Shown: positions 29,358 through 37,325, counted from the stretch's first letter. The stretch is DNA of 64,000 nucleotides from Methylobacterium adhaesivum (GCF_022179065.1 NZ_BPQD01000001.1:434001-498000); one strand, 5' to 3'. Made by a program: numbers and translations. The notes: a model not told the origin generated them from the sequence alone.

Positions 29358-29723
29358 TCAGGCCGCCAGGGCGCGGTTGACCGTAGAGCGCAGGTCGGCG
29401 AGGGAGAACGGCTTCGTCAGGACATCGGTGACGATGGCATCGAGGCCACGCGCCCGCTCGCGCTGATCGGCGAAGCCCGTCATCAGGAGGATCGTGAGAT
29501 CGGGAAAGTCCCGCTTGGCCGCGAGCGCCAGGGCGATCCCGTCCATCAGCGGCATCCGGATGTCCGTGAGCATGAGGTCGAAGGCGCCATCGGCTTCGAT
29601 GAGGCGGTCCAGCCCGTCGCTTCCGTCGGAGGCCGTGACCACGGCGTGACCGTCGATCTCCAGACCCCGCTTGAGGAAGCCCCGGACCGTCTCTTCGTCA
29701 TCCACGAGCAGGATGCGCGCCAT
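29358..29723 (-). CDS. Single-domain response regulator, CpdR-like
   Basis: 121 residues, receiver domain only. The acidic pocket (VDDEE), phospho-acceptor Asp54 (LTDIRMP), Thr/Ser switch (LMTGFA) and Lys104 (TKPF) are intact. The layout MARILLVDDE...LTDIRMPLMDGI...ITGFA-like...KPF resembles CpdR, the ClpXP adaptor that controls CtrA turnover in Caulobacter. Assignment as CpdR itself is uncertain, since many alphaproteobacterial lone receivers look alike. No kinase is adjacent. Confidence 0.8.
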   Translation of the reverse strand: MARILLVDDEETVRGFLKRGLEIDGHAVVTASDGSDGLDRLIEADGAFDLMLTDIRMPLMDGIALALAAKRDFPDLTILLMTGFADQRERARGLDAIVTDVLTKPFSLADLRSTVNRALAA

Positions 29724-29781
29724 CGCTGATCAAATTCTCTCGAATGTTAAGGAATTTCAGTCACGCAAACGCGAGGCCACC

Positions 29782-29811
29782 CTGTCAAGGGACAGAGCGC
29801 CACAGGGGCGC
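29782..29811 (-). terminator. Two small hairpins downstream of hpt
   Basis: CTGTC-AAGG-GACAG (29782-29795) and GCGCC-ACAGG-GGCGC (29797-29811) lie between hpt and the receiver gene. They could terminate hpt transcription on the minus strand, but neither has a clear T-run. Confidence 0.35.
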
Positions 29812-29867
29812 CAGCGTCGTGTCTGTCCCGTGTTACACCGTAGTCTTCGCCGGGCACAACGCCACGT

Positions 29868-30437
29868 TCAGGTGCCCCCGAACAGGTCGGGGTCGGGGCT
29901 GTCGTAATCGACGAGGCCGACGAACGGCAATTGCCGGAAGGCGTGGGCCACATCCATGCCGTAGCCGACCACGAACACGTCGGGGCAGGTGAAGCCGACG
30001 AAATCGGCGTCGATGGTGACGGCGCGCTTGCCCGGCTTCTCGAGGAGCACGGCCGTGAGCACCCGCTTGGCGCCGCGGGCCATGAGCAGGTCCTTGGCGA
30101 ACACGATGGTGCGGCCGGACTCCAGAATGTCGTCGATGAGCAGCACGTCGCGCCCGCGCACCTCGCTTTCGACATCGCGCAGGATCTCGACCTGCCCCGA
30201 CGAGACCGTGGCGGTGCGGTAGCTCGACAGGTGGACGAACTCCGCCTGCGGCTCCAGCCCGACCCGGTGCAGGGCCCGCAGGAGGTCGGCGGCGAACATG
30301 AAGCTGCCCTTGAGCACCGCCACCACCAGCAGGTTCTGGGGCTTGGCGGCGGCGATGGCGGCCGCGAGTTCCTCGGTGCGCCGAGCGATGGTGGCTTCGT
30401 CGAAGAGGACGCGGACGCGTCGAGAAGGAATGGTCAT
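29868..30437 (-). CDS. hpt: Hypoxanthine phosphoribosyltransferase
   Basis: Purine salvage enzyme converting hypoxanthine (and guanine) with PRPP to IMP (and GMP), cytoplasmic. 189 residues, standard length. The PRPP loop VLLIDDILESGRT, the flexible-loop region FVHLSSYRTATVSSG, and the base-binding segment DFVGFTCPDVFVVGYGMD are all present. The downstream neighbour is the receiver gene 144 bases away, and the DUF3426 gene lies upstream on the same strand with a 47-base gap. Confidence 0.95.
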   Translation of the reverse strand: MTIPSRRVRVLFDEATIARRTEELAAAIAAAKPQNLLVVAVLKGSFMFAADLLRALHRVGLEPQAEFVHLSSYRTATVSSGQVEILRDVESEVRGRDVLLIDDILESGRTIVFAKDLLMARGAKRVLTAVLLEKPGKRAVTIDADFVGFTCPDVFVVGYGMDVAHAFRQLPFVGLVDYDSPDPDLFGGT

Positions 30438-30484
30438 GGACGCTTCATATCACGGGCGACCGCCGCTGACAGCGGCGTTGATGG

Positions 30485-31312
30485 TCAGGGCGCGCCGGTC
30501 GGGGGAGTGAAACTGACCCGGATCGCGCGTCCCTCGACGGGTGGCGTCGACAGGCTGGCCCGGAAGCGCGCCGTCTCGCGGTGCTCCAGGGTCTGCCGGG
30601 GCGCGGCGACGTTCCAGCGGTAGAGCACCTGATCGTGGCCGTCGCGAACCTCGACGGCGATGGGGGGCACCGGTGCACCCTCGGCGGCGACGCCGACGAT
30701 ATCGCCCTCGACCACGAGTTGGGCTCCCTCACCCTGCGTCTGAAATGCCACCACGTCGCGCAGGTCGAGGCCACGCAGGTTCACCGGCAGCCCCAGGCGG
30801 GCATAGAGCCCGGCGCTCTGCGGCATCGCCCGCACCACGGTGGTCCGTCCGAGAACGGCGAGGAAGAGACCGGCCACGACCGACAGGCCAAGGGCGGCCG
30901 CGGGTGAGAAGCGCGACCGTCGCACGGGCTTGCGCGGCATCGCCGGCCTGGGCCGTCGGCGCGTGTCGACCGCCTCGGTAGCCTCCGGAGCGTCGGTGGG
31001 AGGGGCCGCGTCGAGGTCGCCGGGCAGAGGTTCGGGGTCGGGTTCGAGGGCCGGCGGCGTCTCCGCCGACGTCGCATCCCAGTCATCGAAGGAGGCCGCG
31101 GGCTGCGCCTCGGCCTTCGCGGAGCCCGGACCGGCCTGGACCGCTTCCATCATCGCGGCCGTCATCTCGGCTTCCACGGCGGCGACCACGTCGTCGGGGG
31201 AGATGAACCAGGTCGTGCGGCAGGCCGCGCAGCGCACGTGGCGCCCCTCCGCGCCGACGTGATCGACGTCGATCGCATATTCGCTCGCGCAGGACGGGCA
31301 AACGATCAGCAT
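30485..31312 (-). CDS. MJ0042-type zinc-ribbon membrane protein with DUF3426-like domain
   Basis: 275 residues. The N-terminal zinc ribbon carries CPSC...CAAC (MLIVCPSCASEYAID, then RCAACRTTW). A long acidic linker, one membrane segment (AAALGLSVVAGLFLAVLGR, about 155-175) and an extracytoplasmic beta-rich DUF3426 domain follow. In alphaproteobacteria this gene commonly sits divergently next to ftsE, as here. Its biochemical function is unknown; the context suggests an envelope or division role. Confidence 0.85.
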   Translation of the reverse strand: MLIVCPSCASEYAIDVDHVGAEGRHVRCAACRTTWFISPDDVVAAVEAEMTAAMMEAVQAGPGSAKAEAQPAASFDDWDATSAETPPALEPDPEPLPGDLDAAPPTDAPEATEAVDTRRRPRPAMPRKPVRRSRFSPAAALGLSVVAGLFLAVLGRTTVVRAMPQSAGLYARLGLPVNLRGLDLRDVVAFQTQGEGAQLVVEGDIVGVAAEGAPVPPIAVEVRDGHDQVLYRWNVAAPRQTLEHRETARFRASLSTPPVEGRAIRVSFTPPTGAP

Positions 31313-31391
31313 GACAAATCGGCGCCCCTGGGTCTCGATCGGCAGTTGCCGGTTCTGTCAAAAAGACTCACACGGTTCTGCGCGAACGCGG

Positions 31392-31406
31392 TTAATCCTC
31401 CGTAAA
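31392..31406. promoter_or_regulatory. Near-consensus CtrA site before ftsE
   Basis: TTAA-TCCTCCG-TAAA matches the CtrA consensus TTAA-N7-TTAA at seven of eight fixed bases. It is 62 bases upstream of the ftsE start and 80 bases from the divergent DUF3426 gene. CtrA control of division genes is known in the class; here it is inferred. Confidence 0.35.
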
Positions 31407-31467
31407 GTTCGGAGGGGCGAACGACGCGCGGTAGCCAGAACGAGGCCGAACGCCGTGCGCCGCGTTC

Positions 31468-32199
31468 ATGACCGGTGGGGGGAGCGTGACGGATCGAGTG
31501 AACACGGGAAGCCTCCTGTCCGGCGCCGAGGAGCCGGTGGTCCAGTTCGAGAATGTCGGGATGCGCTACGGCCTCGGTCCGGAGGTGCTCAGCGACGTGA
31601 GCTTCCAGATCGCGCCGCGCTCGTTCCAGTTCCTCACGGGGCCGTCGGGGGCGGGCAAGACCACGCTCCTGCGCCTCATCCTCCTGTCGGTCCGCCCGAC
31701 GCGGGGGCTCGTCTCGGTCTTCGGCGAGGAGGTGAACGACATCTCCAGCGAGGCGCTGACGGGCCTGCGCCGGCGCATGGGCGTGGTGTTCCAGGACTTC
31801 CGCCTGCTCGACCACCTCACGACCTACGAGAACGTAGCGCTCCCCTTGCGCGTCCAGGGCCGGGCCGAGACGAGCTACCGGGCCGAGGTCGTCGAGCTGC
31901 TGCGCTGGGTCGGGCTCGGCGAACGCATGCACGTGCTGCCGCCGCTCCTGTCGGGCGGCGAGAAGCAGCGCGCGGCCATCGCCCGGGCCCTCATCGCCCG
32001 GCCCGAGCTGCTCCTCGCCGACGAACCCACGGGCAACGTCGATCCCGGTCTCGGCCGGCGCCTCCTGCGTCTGTTCATCGAACTCAACCGCCTCGGCACC
32101 TCGGTGCTCATTGCCACCCACGATTTCGCCTTGATGGATCTCGTCGACGCCCGCCGGCTCGTACTCGGCGAGGGGCGACTCGCCGTGGAGCGTCCATGA
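31468..32199 (+). CDS. ftsE: Cell-division ATP-binding protein FtsE
   Basis: ABC-type ATPase that with FtsX couples the divisome to peptidoglycan hydrolases at the inner membrane. 243 residues. Walker A GPSGAGKTT, Q-loop VVFQDFRLL, signature LSGGEKQR, Walker B LLLADEPTGNVD and the switch ATHDF are all intact. The protein begins with about 20 residues before the ABC domain, so the GTG codons at 31486 or 31498 could be alternative starts. Its stop overlaps the ftsX start by four bases (ATGA). Confidence 0.93.
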   Translation: MTGGGSVTDRVNTGSLLSGAEEPVVQFENVGMRYGLGPEVLSDVSFQIAPRSFQFLTGPSGAGKTTLLRLILLSVRPTRGLVSVFGEEVNDISSEALTGLRRRMGVVFQDFRLLDHLTTYENVALPLRVQGRAETSYRAEVVELLRWVGLGERMHVLPPLLSGGEKQRAAIARALIARPELLLADEPTGNVDPGLGRRLLRLFIELNRLGTSVLIATHDFALMDLVDARRLVLGEGRLAVERP

Positions 32200-32255
32200 G
32201 CGGAACCACCATGAGCGGAGCCTCTACGAGCGGAGCCCCTATGAACCGGACCGCC
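32196..32255 (+). repeat. Four 15-base tandem units at the ftsX start
   Basis: Units at 32196, 32211, 32226 and 32241 follow the pattern ATGAGCGGARCCNCY, with the last one more degenerate (ATGAACCGGACCGCC). Three of the four begin with ATG. They encode five-residue repeats of the MSGxx type. Confidence 0.75.
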
Positions 32256-33191
32256 TCCCCGTCGCCCGCGCCGCCGCAGAGCCCGCTGCCCGCGACCCTG
32301 CGGCGCAACGCCCCCCTGGTGCCGACGGATTCCGCGGCGAGCCGGGCGCTCGCCGCCGTCATCGCCATCCTCACCTTCCTCGCCGCCCTGTGCGCCGGGG
32401 CCGCCGAGATCGTGGCTTCGAGCGCCGATCAGTGGCAGGGGGCCGTGGCCCAGGAGGTCACGATCCAGATCCGCCCGAGCCCCGGGCGCGACCTCGACGC
32501 CGACGTCGCCCGGGCGGAGGGCCTGGCCAAGGGCACGCCCGGCATCGCCTCGACCCGGGTGTACTCGAAGGCCGAGGCCGAGCGCCTGCTGGAGCCCTGG
32601 CTCGGCAGCGGGCTCGACCTCTCCGACCTGCCGGTCCCGCGCCTCGTCGCCCTGCGTCTCACGCCCAGCGGCCCGCCGGACCTGAAGCCCCTGCGCGCCT
32701 CCCTGGTCGAGGCCCTGCCGGGGGTCGCGAGCCTCGACGACCACGCCCTGTGGCTGCGCCGGCTCTCGACCATGGCCAACACCTTCGTGGGCGTCGGAGT
32801 CGGCCTCGTCGCCCTCGTTCTTGTCGCCACGGGCCTCGCCGTGGTCTTCGCCACCCGGGGTGCCATGGCGGGCAACCGCGAGGTGGTGGAGGTTCTGCAC
32901 TTCGTCGGCGCCGACGACGATTTCATCGCCCGTGCCTTCCAGCGACGGTTCTTTCGCCTCGGGTTGCGCGGCGGCATCATCGGGTCCGTGGCGGCCCTGG
33001 CGGCCTTCGCGTTCGCCGGACTCGCCGCCGGCGCCTGGCGCTCGGGACCGGCCGGCGAGGAGATCGAAGCCCTGTTCGGAGCCTTCCACATCGGCTGGCG
33101 CGGCTACGCCAGCGTGCTCCTCATCGGCGTAATCGCCTCCGTGGTCACCGGCATCGTCTCGCGCCTCACCGTGCGGCGCTTCCTCGCCTGA
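32196..33191 (+). CDS. ftsX: Cell-division permease-like protein FtsX
   Basis: Membrane partner of FtsE, 331 residues. It has a cytoplasmic N-terminus, a first membrane helix (LAAVIAILTFLAALCAGAAEIV), a periplasmic domain of about 130 residues, and three C-terminal helices typical of the FtsX fold. The start overlaps ftsE by four bases, giving translational coupling. The first 15-20 codons are an in-frame 15-base tandem repeat (MSGTT-MSGAS-TSGAP-MNRTA), so the true start could be the codon at 32196, 32211 or 32241. A T-tailed hairpin follows at 33270. Confidence 0.93.
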   Translation: MSGTTMSGASTSGAPMNRTASPSPAPPQSPLPATLRRNAPLVPTDSAASRALAAVIAILTFLAALCAGAAEIVASSADQWQGAVAQEVTIQIRPSPGRDLDADVARAEGLAKGTPGIASTRVYSKAEAERLLEPWLGSGLDLSDLPVPRLVALRLTPSGPPDLKPLRASLVEALPGVASLDDHALWLRRLSTMANTFVGVGVGLVALVLVATGLAVVFATRGAMAGNREVVEVLHFVGADDDFIARAFQRRFFRLGLRGGIIGSVAALAAFAFAGLAAGAWRSGPAGEEIEALFGAFHIGWRGYASVLLIGVIASVVTGIVSRLTVRRFLA

Positions 33192-33231
33192 CCGAGATGC
33201 GCGGCCGCTGCTCGGATCGCGTTAACCTTTT

Positions 33232-33246
33232 GTGAACCTTTCCGAG
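33232..33246. promoter_or_regulatory. Near-consensus CtrA site downstream of ftsX
   Basis: TTAA-CCTTTTG-TGAA matches the CtrA consensus at seven of eight fixed bases. It lies between the ftsX stop and the terminator at 33270, so any transcript starting here would have to pass that hairpin to reach the YdcF gene. Confidence 0.25.
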
Positions 33247-33269
33247 AGGAGATGCTTGCCTCGTCGAGG

Positions 33270-33289
33270 CCCCATTTGGGGTTCTTTTT
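33270..33289 (+). terminator. Intrinsic terminator after ftsEX
   Basis: CCCCA-TT-TGGGG followed directly by TTCTTTTT. This is the clearest T-tailed terminator in the window. It lies 78 bases after the ftsX stop and only about 20 bases before the earliest starts of the next gene. Confidence 0.75.
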
Positions 33290-33308
33290 GCGGAGAATGA
33301 CGACGCGG

Positions 33309-34088
33309 ATGTCAGGCAGCCACACCATGAGGCCCTCCGAGGCTTTCGGCTGGGCCTGGACGGACATGACCTCCCGTGCCGTCCCGGCCTTGCGCGTGGC
33401 CGCGCGCCCGTCCGGTCGAACCATGAAGGCCGCCCTCGGCATCGCGGGTCTCGGCGGCGCGGCGCTGTTCGGCGGCTTTCTCGCCTTCGTCGCCTGCGTC
33501 GAGCGCGACGAGCGTCCCCTCGACGGCCGGGCCGACGGCATCGTGGCGCTTACGGGCGGGGCCCAGCGCATCGGCGACGCCATCGATCTCCTGGCCAACG
33601 GCTATGGACGGCGCCTGCTCATCACCGGGGTCAACGAACGCACCAGCCGCGACGAGATCGCCCGCCTCAATCCCAGCCAGCGTCACTGGATCACGTGCTG
33701 CGTCGATCTCGATTACCGGGCACGCAACACCATCGGCAATGCCATCGAGACGCGCCGCTGGATGCGCCTTCATCGCTTTAGCACCGTCGCGGTGGTGACC
33801 TCGAACTATCACATGCCCCGCACCCTGGTGGAGCTCGACCATGCCCTACCGGGCATAGAGCGCGTCGTGCCCTATCCGGTGGTGGCCGAGGGGTTCGATG
33901 CCGGGCGCTGGTGGCAGCACCCGGCGGCGGCGCGGCTCCTCGCCTCCGAGTACCTCAAGTTCCTCGTGGCCTGGGTCCGCACCCGCTTCGAGGACGATCC
34001 CGAGCGCTCCCGTGCCGCGATCCTCATGGGGCGCGGCAAGCCGACGAAGGTCGTGGTCGAGCCCCGGCTCATGCAGGGCCGGCCGTAG
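33309..34088 (+). CDS. YdcF/DUF218 family membrane protein
   Basis: About 259 residues from this start. A membrane segment (KAALGIAGLGGAALFGGFLAFVA) is followed by a DUF218 domain with IVALTGGAQRIGDAIDLLANG, LLITGVNE, NTIGNA-type and VVTSNYHMPRTLVEL motifs. The family includes SanA and ElyC envelope proteins; the function is unknown. The start is uncertain: ATGs at 33297, 33309, 33327, 33366 and 33423 are in frame. 33309 was chosen because GGAG is 13 bases upstream and it lies past the terminator. It sits between ftsX and the hpf-ptsN operon. Confidence 0.8.
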   Translation: MSGSHTMRPSEAFGWAWTDMTSRAVPALRVAARPSGRTMKAALGIAGLGGAALFGGFLAFVACVERDERPLDGRADGIVALTGGAQRIGDAIDLLANGYGRRLLITGVNERTSRDEIARLNPSQRHWITCCVDLDYRARNTIGNAIETRRWMRLHRFSTVAVVTSNYHMPRTLVELDHALPGIERVVPYPVVAEGFDAGRWWQHPAAARLLASEYLKFLVAWVRTRFEDDPERSRAAILMGRGKPTKVVVEPRLMQGRP

Positions 34089-34118
34089 CAGGCGCGGCAC
34101 CGGGCCTCGAGCCTTGGC

Positions 34119-34454
34119 TCAGTGACCCTTGCAGCGGCTCTTGATCAGCCCCGAAAACTCCTTCTCGGAGCCCACCACCTGGGCCAGCCGCTCGCTGCGC
34201 TCGGCGCCCGATAGGCAACGGCCGTAGACCCCCGCCACCCGACGCATGGTCTCCACGTGGCGCCGCCAGATCCGGCAGAGTTCGGCCTCGTCGTTGCCCG
34301 TCTGCTCCAGCTGGTCGATGGCCTGGCGCTGCATCGAACTCGCCACGAGGACGTCGCGCGCGCAGGCGGTATCCGTCGTGCCGGCCCGCGCCGGGACGCT
34401 CGCGATCAGGCAGCCGACGAGCACCGCCGTCCGGACTTGCAGAGTCGTCGGCAT
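34119..34454 (-). CDS. Small exported hypothetical protein
   Basis: 111 residues. A signal peptide (VRTAVLVGCLIASVPARAG) is followed by a mostly helical mature domain with four cysteines (TACARDV, ELCRIWRR, GRCLSGAE, KSRCKGH), probably forming disulfides in the periplasm. No family recognised. It starts 5 bases after the ptsN stop on the same strand, so it is very likely the last gene of the hpf-ptsN operon. Confidence 0.65.
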   Translation of the reverse strand: MPTTLQVRTAVLVGCLIASVPARAGTTDTACARDVLVASSMQRQAIDQLEQTGNDEAELCRIWRRHVETMRRVAGVYGRCLSGAERSERLAQVVGSEKEFSGLIKSRCKGH

Positions 34455-34459
34455 CGCCG

Positions 34460-34927
34460 TCACGCCGCCTGGGACGCCGACGTGTGGGTCAGCAGGGCGT
34501 AAAGGGCGCTGGCGTCGCGGGCGGCGCGGATGCGCTCGAGGATGCCCGGCTCTCGCAGGAGCCGCGCCACCTGGGCCAGGGCCTTGAGATGATCGGCCCC
34601 GGCGCCTTCGGGCGCGAGGAGCAGGAAAGCGATATCCACGGGCTGGCCGTCCAGGGAGTCGAAATCCACCGGGCGCTCCAGGCGGGCCACGAGACCGAAC
34701 AGCCGGTCGAGACCCGGCAGCTTGCCGTGGGGAATCGCCACGCCGTCGCCGATGCCCGTCGAGCCGAGGCGCTCGCGCTGCAGAAGAGTTTCGAACACTT
34801 CGCGCTCGTCCAAGGCCGGCAGATGCCGCGCGGCGTGGGCGCTCAGTTCCTGTAGGATCTGCTTCTTGGCACGGGCGCGCAGGAAGGGCACCACGGAATC
34901 CGGATTGAGGAATTCCAGCACTGGCAT
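34460..34927 (-). CDS. ptsN: Nitrogen phosphotransferase system EIIA component
   Basis: EIIA-Ntr of the regulatory PTS, which signals nitrogen or phosphate status and influences K+ transport. 155 residues. The phosphorylated histidine lies in GVAIPHGKL, and FLLLAPEGAGADHLKALAQVARLL is typical. The ATG at 34927 begins MPVLEFLNPDSVV, matching the family start; the frame is open further but unconserved. It follows hpf by 112 bases. The usual neighbour rpoN is not next to hpf here; plsC is instead. Confidence 0.94.
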   Translation of the reverse strand: MPVLEFLNPDSVVPFLRARAKKQILQELSAHAARHLPALDEREVFETLLQRERLGSTGIGDGVAIPHGKLPGLDRLFGLVARLERPVDFDSLDGQPVDIAFLLLAPEGAGADHLKALAQVARLLREPGILERIRAARDASALYALLTHTSASQAA

Positions 34928-35039
34928 GGGGCCCGCCGTCCCTTCGGCGGTGACCGACCTGGTCACCGCGGAGTAAAAGGTCGGGCCGCATGGCCCAGGG
35001 ATCAATCGCCGGATTCGGATGTCTGTTCCGGTCGGGCGT

Positions 35040-35660
35040 TCAAGCGTCGGCGCCCGCCGGATCAACCCAACCGATCGCTCCGTCACTTCGGCGGTATACG
35101 ACGTTGATGCGTCCGGTGCCAGCATGAACGAACACGATTACGGGCGCTCCCGTCAGATCGAGGGCGGTCACCGCCTCGCTCACCGAATGGCGCTTGAGGG
35201 TCTTGGTGCTCTCCGCGACCACGGGCGGGTGATCGGCCCCGTCGTCGGGCTCGTCGCCTCCGAAGTCCTCGTCGACGGCCTCTTCGACCTCGCTCGGCGC
35301 CGCGAACACCGCGTAGGCCGCCTGCACGGTGGCGCCCTCGTGGGCGGCGGCGCCGTGGTCCTTGAGGCGGTGCTTGTAGCGACGCAGGCGCTTCTCGAGC
35401 CGGTCGGCCGTCTGCTCGAAGCTCGCATGGGCATCGTGGGCGGCCCCCGAGGCCTCCAGGGTCAGGCCCGAGACGAGGTGGAGGACGCAATCCGTCCGGT
35501 AGGACGTCCCGTCCCGTCGCAGGGTGACGTGGCCGGAGCAGGTGTCGCTCATGTGGCTGTCGAGGTATTTCGAGAGGGTCGCCGCCATCCGCTCTTCGAC
35601 CCTGCCCCGCAGGGCTTCGCCGAGGTCCAGGCCATGGCCCGTGACGCGTAATGACCCCAT
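35040..35660 (-). CDS. hpf: Ribosome hibernation promoting factor, long form
   Basis: Binds 30S subunits and pairs ribosomes into inactive 100S particles in stationary phase. 206 residues. The N-terminal domain (about 1-105) contains MGSLRVTGHGLDLGEALRGRVEERM and ADRLEKRLRRYKHRLKDH. An acidic linker follows, then the C-terminal dimerisation domain (VKRHS-type, TALDLTGAPVIVFVHAGTGRINVVYRRSDGAIGWVDP). A strong promoter candidate lies upstream. First gene of the hpf-ptsN operon. Confidence 0.94.
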   Translation of the reverse strand: MGSLRVTGHGLDLGEALRGRVEERMAATLSKYLDSHMSDTCSGHVTLRRDGTSYRTDCVLHLVSGLTLEASGAAHDAHASFEQTADRLEKRLRRYKHRLKDHGAAAHEGATVQAAYAVFAAPSEVEEAVDEDFGGDEPDDGADHPPVVAESTKTLKRHSVSEAVTALDLTGAPVIVFVHAGTGRINVVYRRSDGAIGWVDPAGADA

Positions 35661-35692
35661 GATCCCTCCGGTTTGGTTGCCGTTGCGGGTCG

Positions 35693-35721
35693 AGTTAAGG
35701 AGCCCGCGTCGGAGAAGTCAA
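35693..35721 (-). promoter_or_regulatory. Sigma70-type promoter of hpf
   Basis: On the minus strand TTGACT (35721-35716), a 17-base spacer, then TTAACT (35698-35693), about 32 bases before the hpf ATG. This is one of the best matches to the consensus in the window. Confidence 0.6.
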
Positions 35722-35904
35722 CGAACTCCATGGTGCGGGCCGGGCCGAGGCGTCGAAGCGGCCCGAAAGCGTCGTCCTGCCCGAAGGACGGCGTTTTCAT
35801 GACGCCGGATGGTCAAACCCGTGCCAAAACCCGCTAAGGCAGGTCTCGGCCCCGGCCGGCGCGGGTGGCGTCGGCCTTCACGTCCCCGGTCTTTCTGAGT
35901 TCCG

Positions 35905-36675
35905 ATGGTTATCCTCCGCTCGATCGCCTTCAGCCTCGCCTTTTATCTGGCCACCACGCTCATCGCGGTGTTCGGGCTGCCGGCCCTCGTCTCGCGGCGG
36001 GCCGTGATCCGCCTCGCGCAAGGCTGGGCGAACGTCACCCTCTGGCTCCTGCGCGTGATCGGCGGCGTCGTCGTCGAGTTCAGGGGCCTGTCGAACATTC
36101 CCGAGGGGCCGGCCCTCGTGGCGGCCAAGCATCAGTCGGCCCTCGAGACCCTGGCCCTCGTCACGGTGTTCCCGGACTTCGCCTACATCCTCAAGCGCGA
36201 ACTCCTGTGGATTCCCCTCATCGGCTGGTACCTGTCGCGTTCAGGCATGGTCGCCATCGATCGGTCCAAGGGCACGCGCGCCATGGCGGCGATGAACGAG
36301 GCCGCCGCCGCCGTGATCCGCGACGGACGCCAGCTCATCATCTTTCCCGAGGGCACCCGCCGCCCGCCCGGTGCCCCCCCCGCCTACAAGCTCGGCCTGA
36401 CCCATCTCTACGCGACCCTCGGCGTGCCCTGCCTGCCGGTCGCCCTCGACACCGGCCTGTACTGGCCGCGCCGTAGCCTCCTGCGCCGACCCGGCACCAC
36501 GGTGATCGAGTTCCTCGCGCCGATTCCGCCCGGCCTCGACCGGGCGCGGTTCCTCGACACTGTCCAGTCCCGCATCGAGGGGGCGTCCGATGCCCTGCTG
36601 GCCGCCGGGCGTGCCGATCTCAACGCCCGAGGCCACGCGGTCCCGGTTCCGATGCGGGACGCGCCCACGCCCTGA
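35905..36675 (+). CDS. plsC: 1-acyl-sn-glycerol-3-phosphate acyltransferase
   Basis: Makes phosphatidic acid from lysophosphatidic acid at the inner membrane. 256 residues with an N-terminal membrane segment (FSLAFYLATTLIAVFGLPALV). Motif III is FPEGTRRPPG. Motif I reads KHQSALE, so the aspartate of the canonical HX4D is replaced by glutamate; whether activity is kept is unknown. Motif II-like SGMVAIDRSKG is present. Start ATG at 35905. Divergent from hpf with a 244-base gap. Confidence 0.9.
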   Translation: MVILRSIAFSLAFYLATTLIAVFGLPALVSRRAVIRLAQGWANVTLWLLRVIGGVVVEFRGLSNIPEGPALVAAKHQSALETLALVTVFPDFAYILKRELLWIPLIGWYLSRSGMVAIDRSKGTRAMAAMNEAAAAVIRDGRQLIIFPEGTRRPPGAPPAYKLGLTHLYATLGVPCLPVALDTGLYWPRRSLLRRPGTTVIEFLAPIPPGLDRARFLDTVQSRIEGASDALLAAGRADLNARGHAVPVPMRDAPTP

Positions 36676-36725
36676 AGCGGGGACGGCCGTCGATCCACGG
36701 CTTCTTCCAGCAGCGGACCGCAGCG

Positions 36726-36740
36726 TTAACCATTCGTTAA
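36726..36740. promoter_or_regulatory. Consensus CtrA binding site
   Basis: TTAA-CCATTCG-TTAA is an exact match to the full CtrA box TTAA-N7-TTAA, in an AT-rich island 87 bases upstream of the small gene at 36827. CtrA is the cell-cycle master regulator of alphaproteobacteria. Confidence 0.55.
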
Positions 36741-36826
36741 GACATTTAGGAACAAACGAAGAACGACAGGGCCGTGCCCCGATCCGCGCGGCGGCCTTTC
36801 CCCGAGACCCGAGCAGGAGACGACCG

Positions 36827-37192
36827 ATGCGCGAGGAACGCCTCAGAACGACCGCCGGCCTGCGGGGAACCCCCGCCCTGGTGCTGAGCGCATGGCGTGG
36901 CCGGTCGGGACGCCGCTACATCGTCGGCATCCACGATCTCGCCGAGACGGAGCTCGACGAAATGGAGGATGCGGTGATCCTGGCCGTGCGACGCGACGCG
37001 ACGGGGCAGGGCGAGCTCGTCTGCGTGACCTCCGCCGGGGACAGTCCGCGGGAGCGCCTGACCCGCACCTGGATGGCCCATGCTCGCCACCGGGGGGCTA
37101 ACGAGATGCATATCCATCGCCTCGCCGAGACCGAGGCCGAGCGCAGGGCCATCGTGGCCGATCTCGACACCCGGGCGATGGCCGCCGCCTGA
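36827..37192 (+). CDS. Conserved hypothetical protein under a CtrA-type box
   Basis: 121 residues, soluble, no signal peptide or membrane segment. It has an alternating beta/alpha look, with ALVLSAWRGRSGRRYIVGIHDL and DAVILAVRRDATGQGELVCVTSAG, then a basic helical C-terminus (RLTRTWMAHARHRGANEMHIH). No family recognised. The ATG at 36827 has CAGGAGA 6 bases upstream, a strong ribosome site. The perfect CtrA box upstream suggests cell-cycle control. Confidence 0.65.
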   Translation: MREERLRTTAGLRGTPALVLSAWRGRSGRRYIVGIHDLAETELDEMEDAVILAVRRDATGQGELVCVTSAGDSPRERLTRTWMAHARHRGANEMHIHRLAETEAERRAIVADLDTRAMAAA

Positions 37193-37325
37193 CCGCGCCG
37201 ACTTCTCACGGACCCGGCCATGCTTTCGCCGCCAAGACCCTGACAAGACCTTGATAGGCCAATCCGGAGGGGAGGCGCGACCGCGATCCGGTTCGCTTCC
37301 CGAGGATGACGGCGATGGGATCCCG

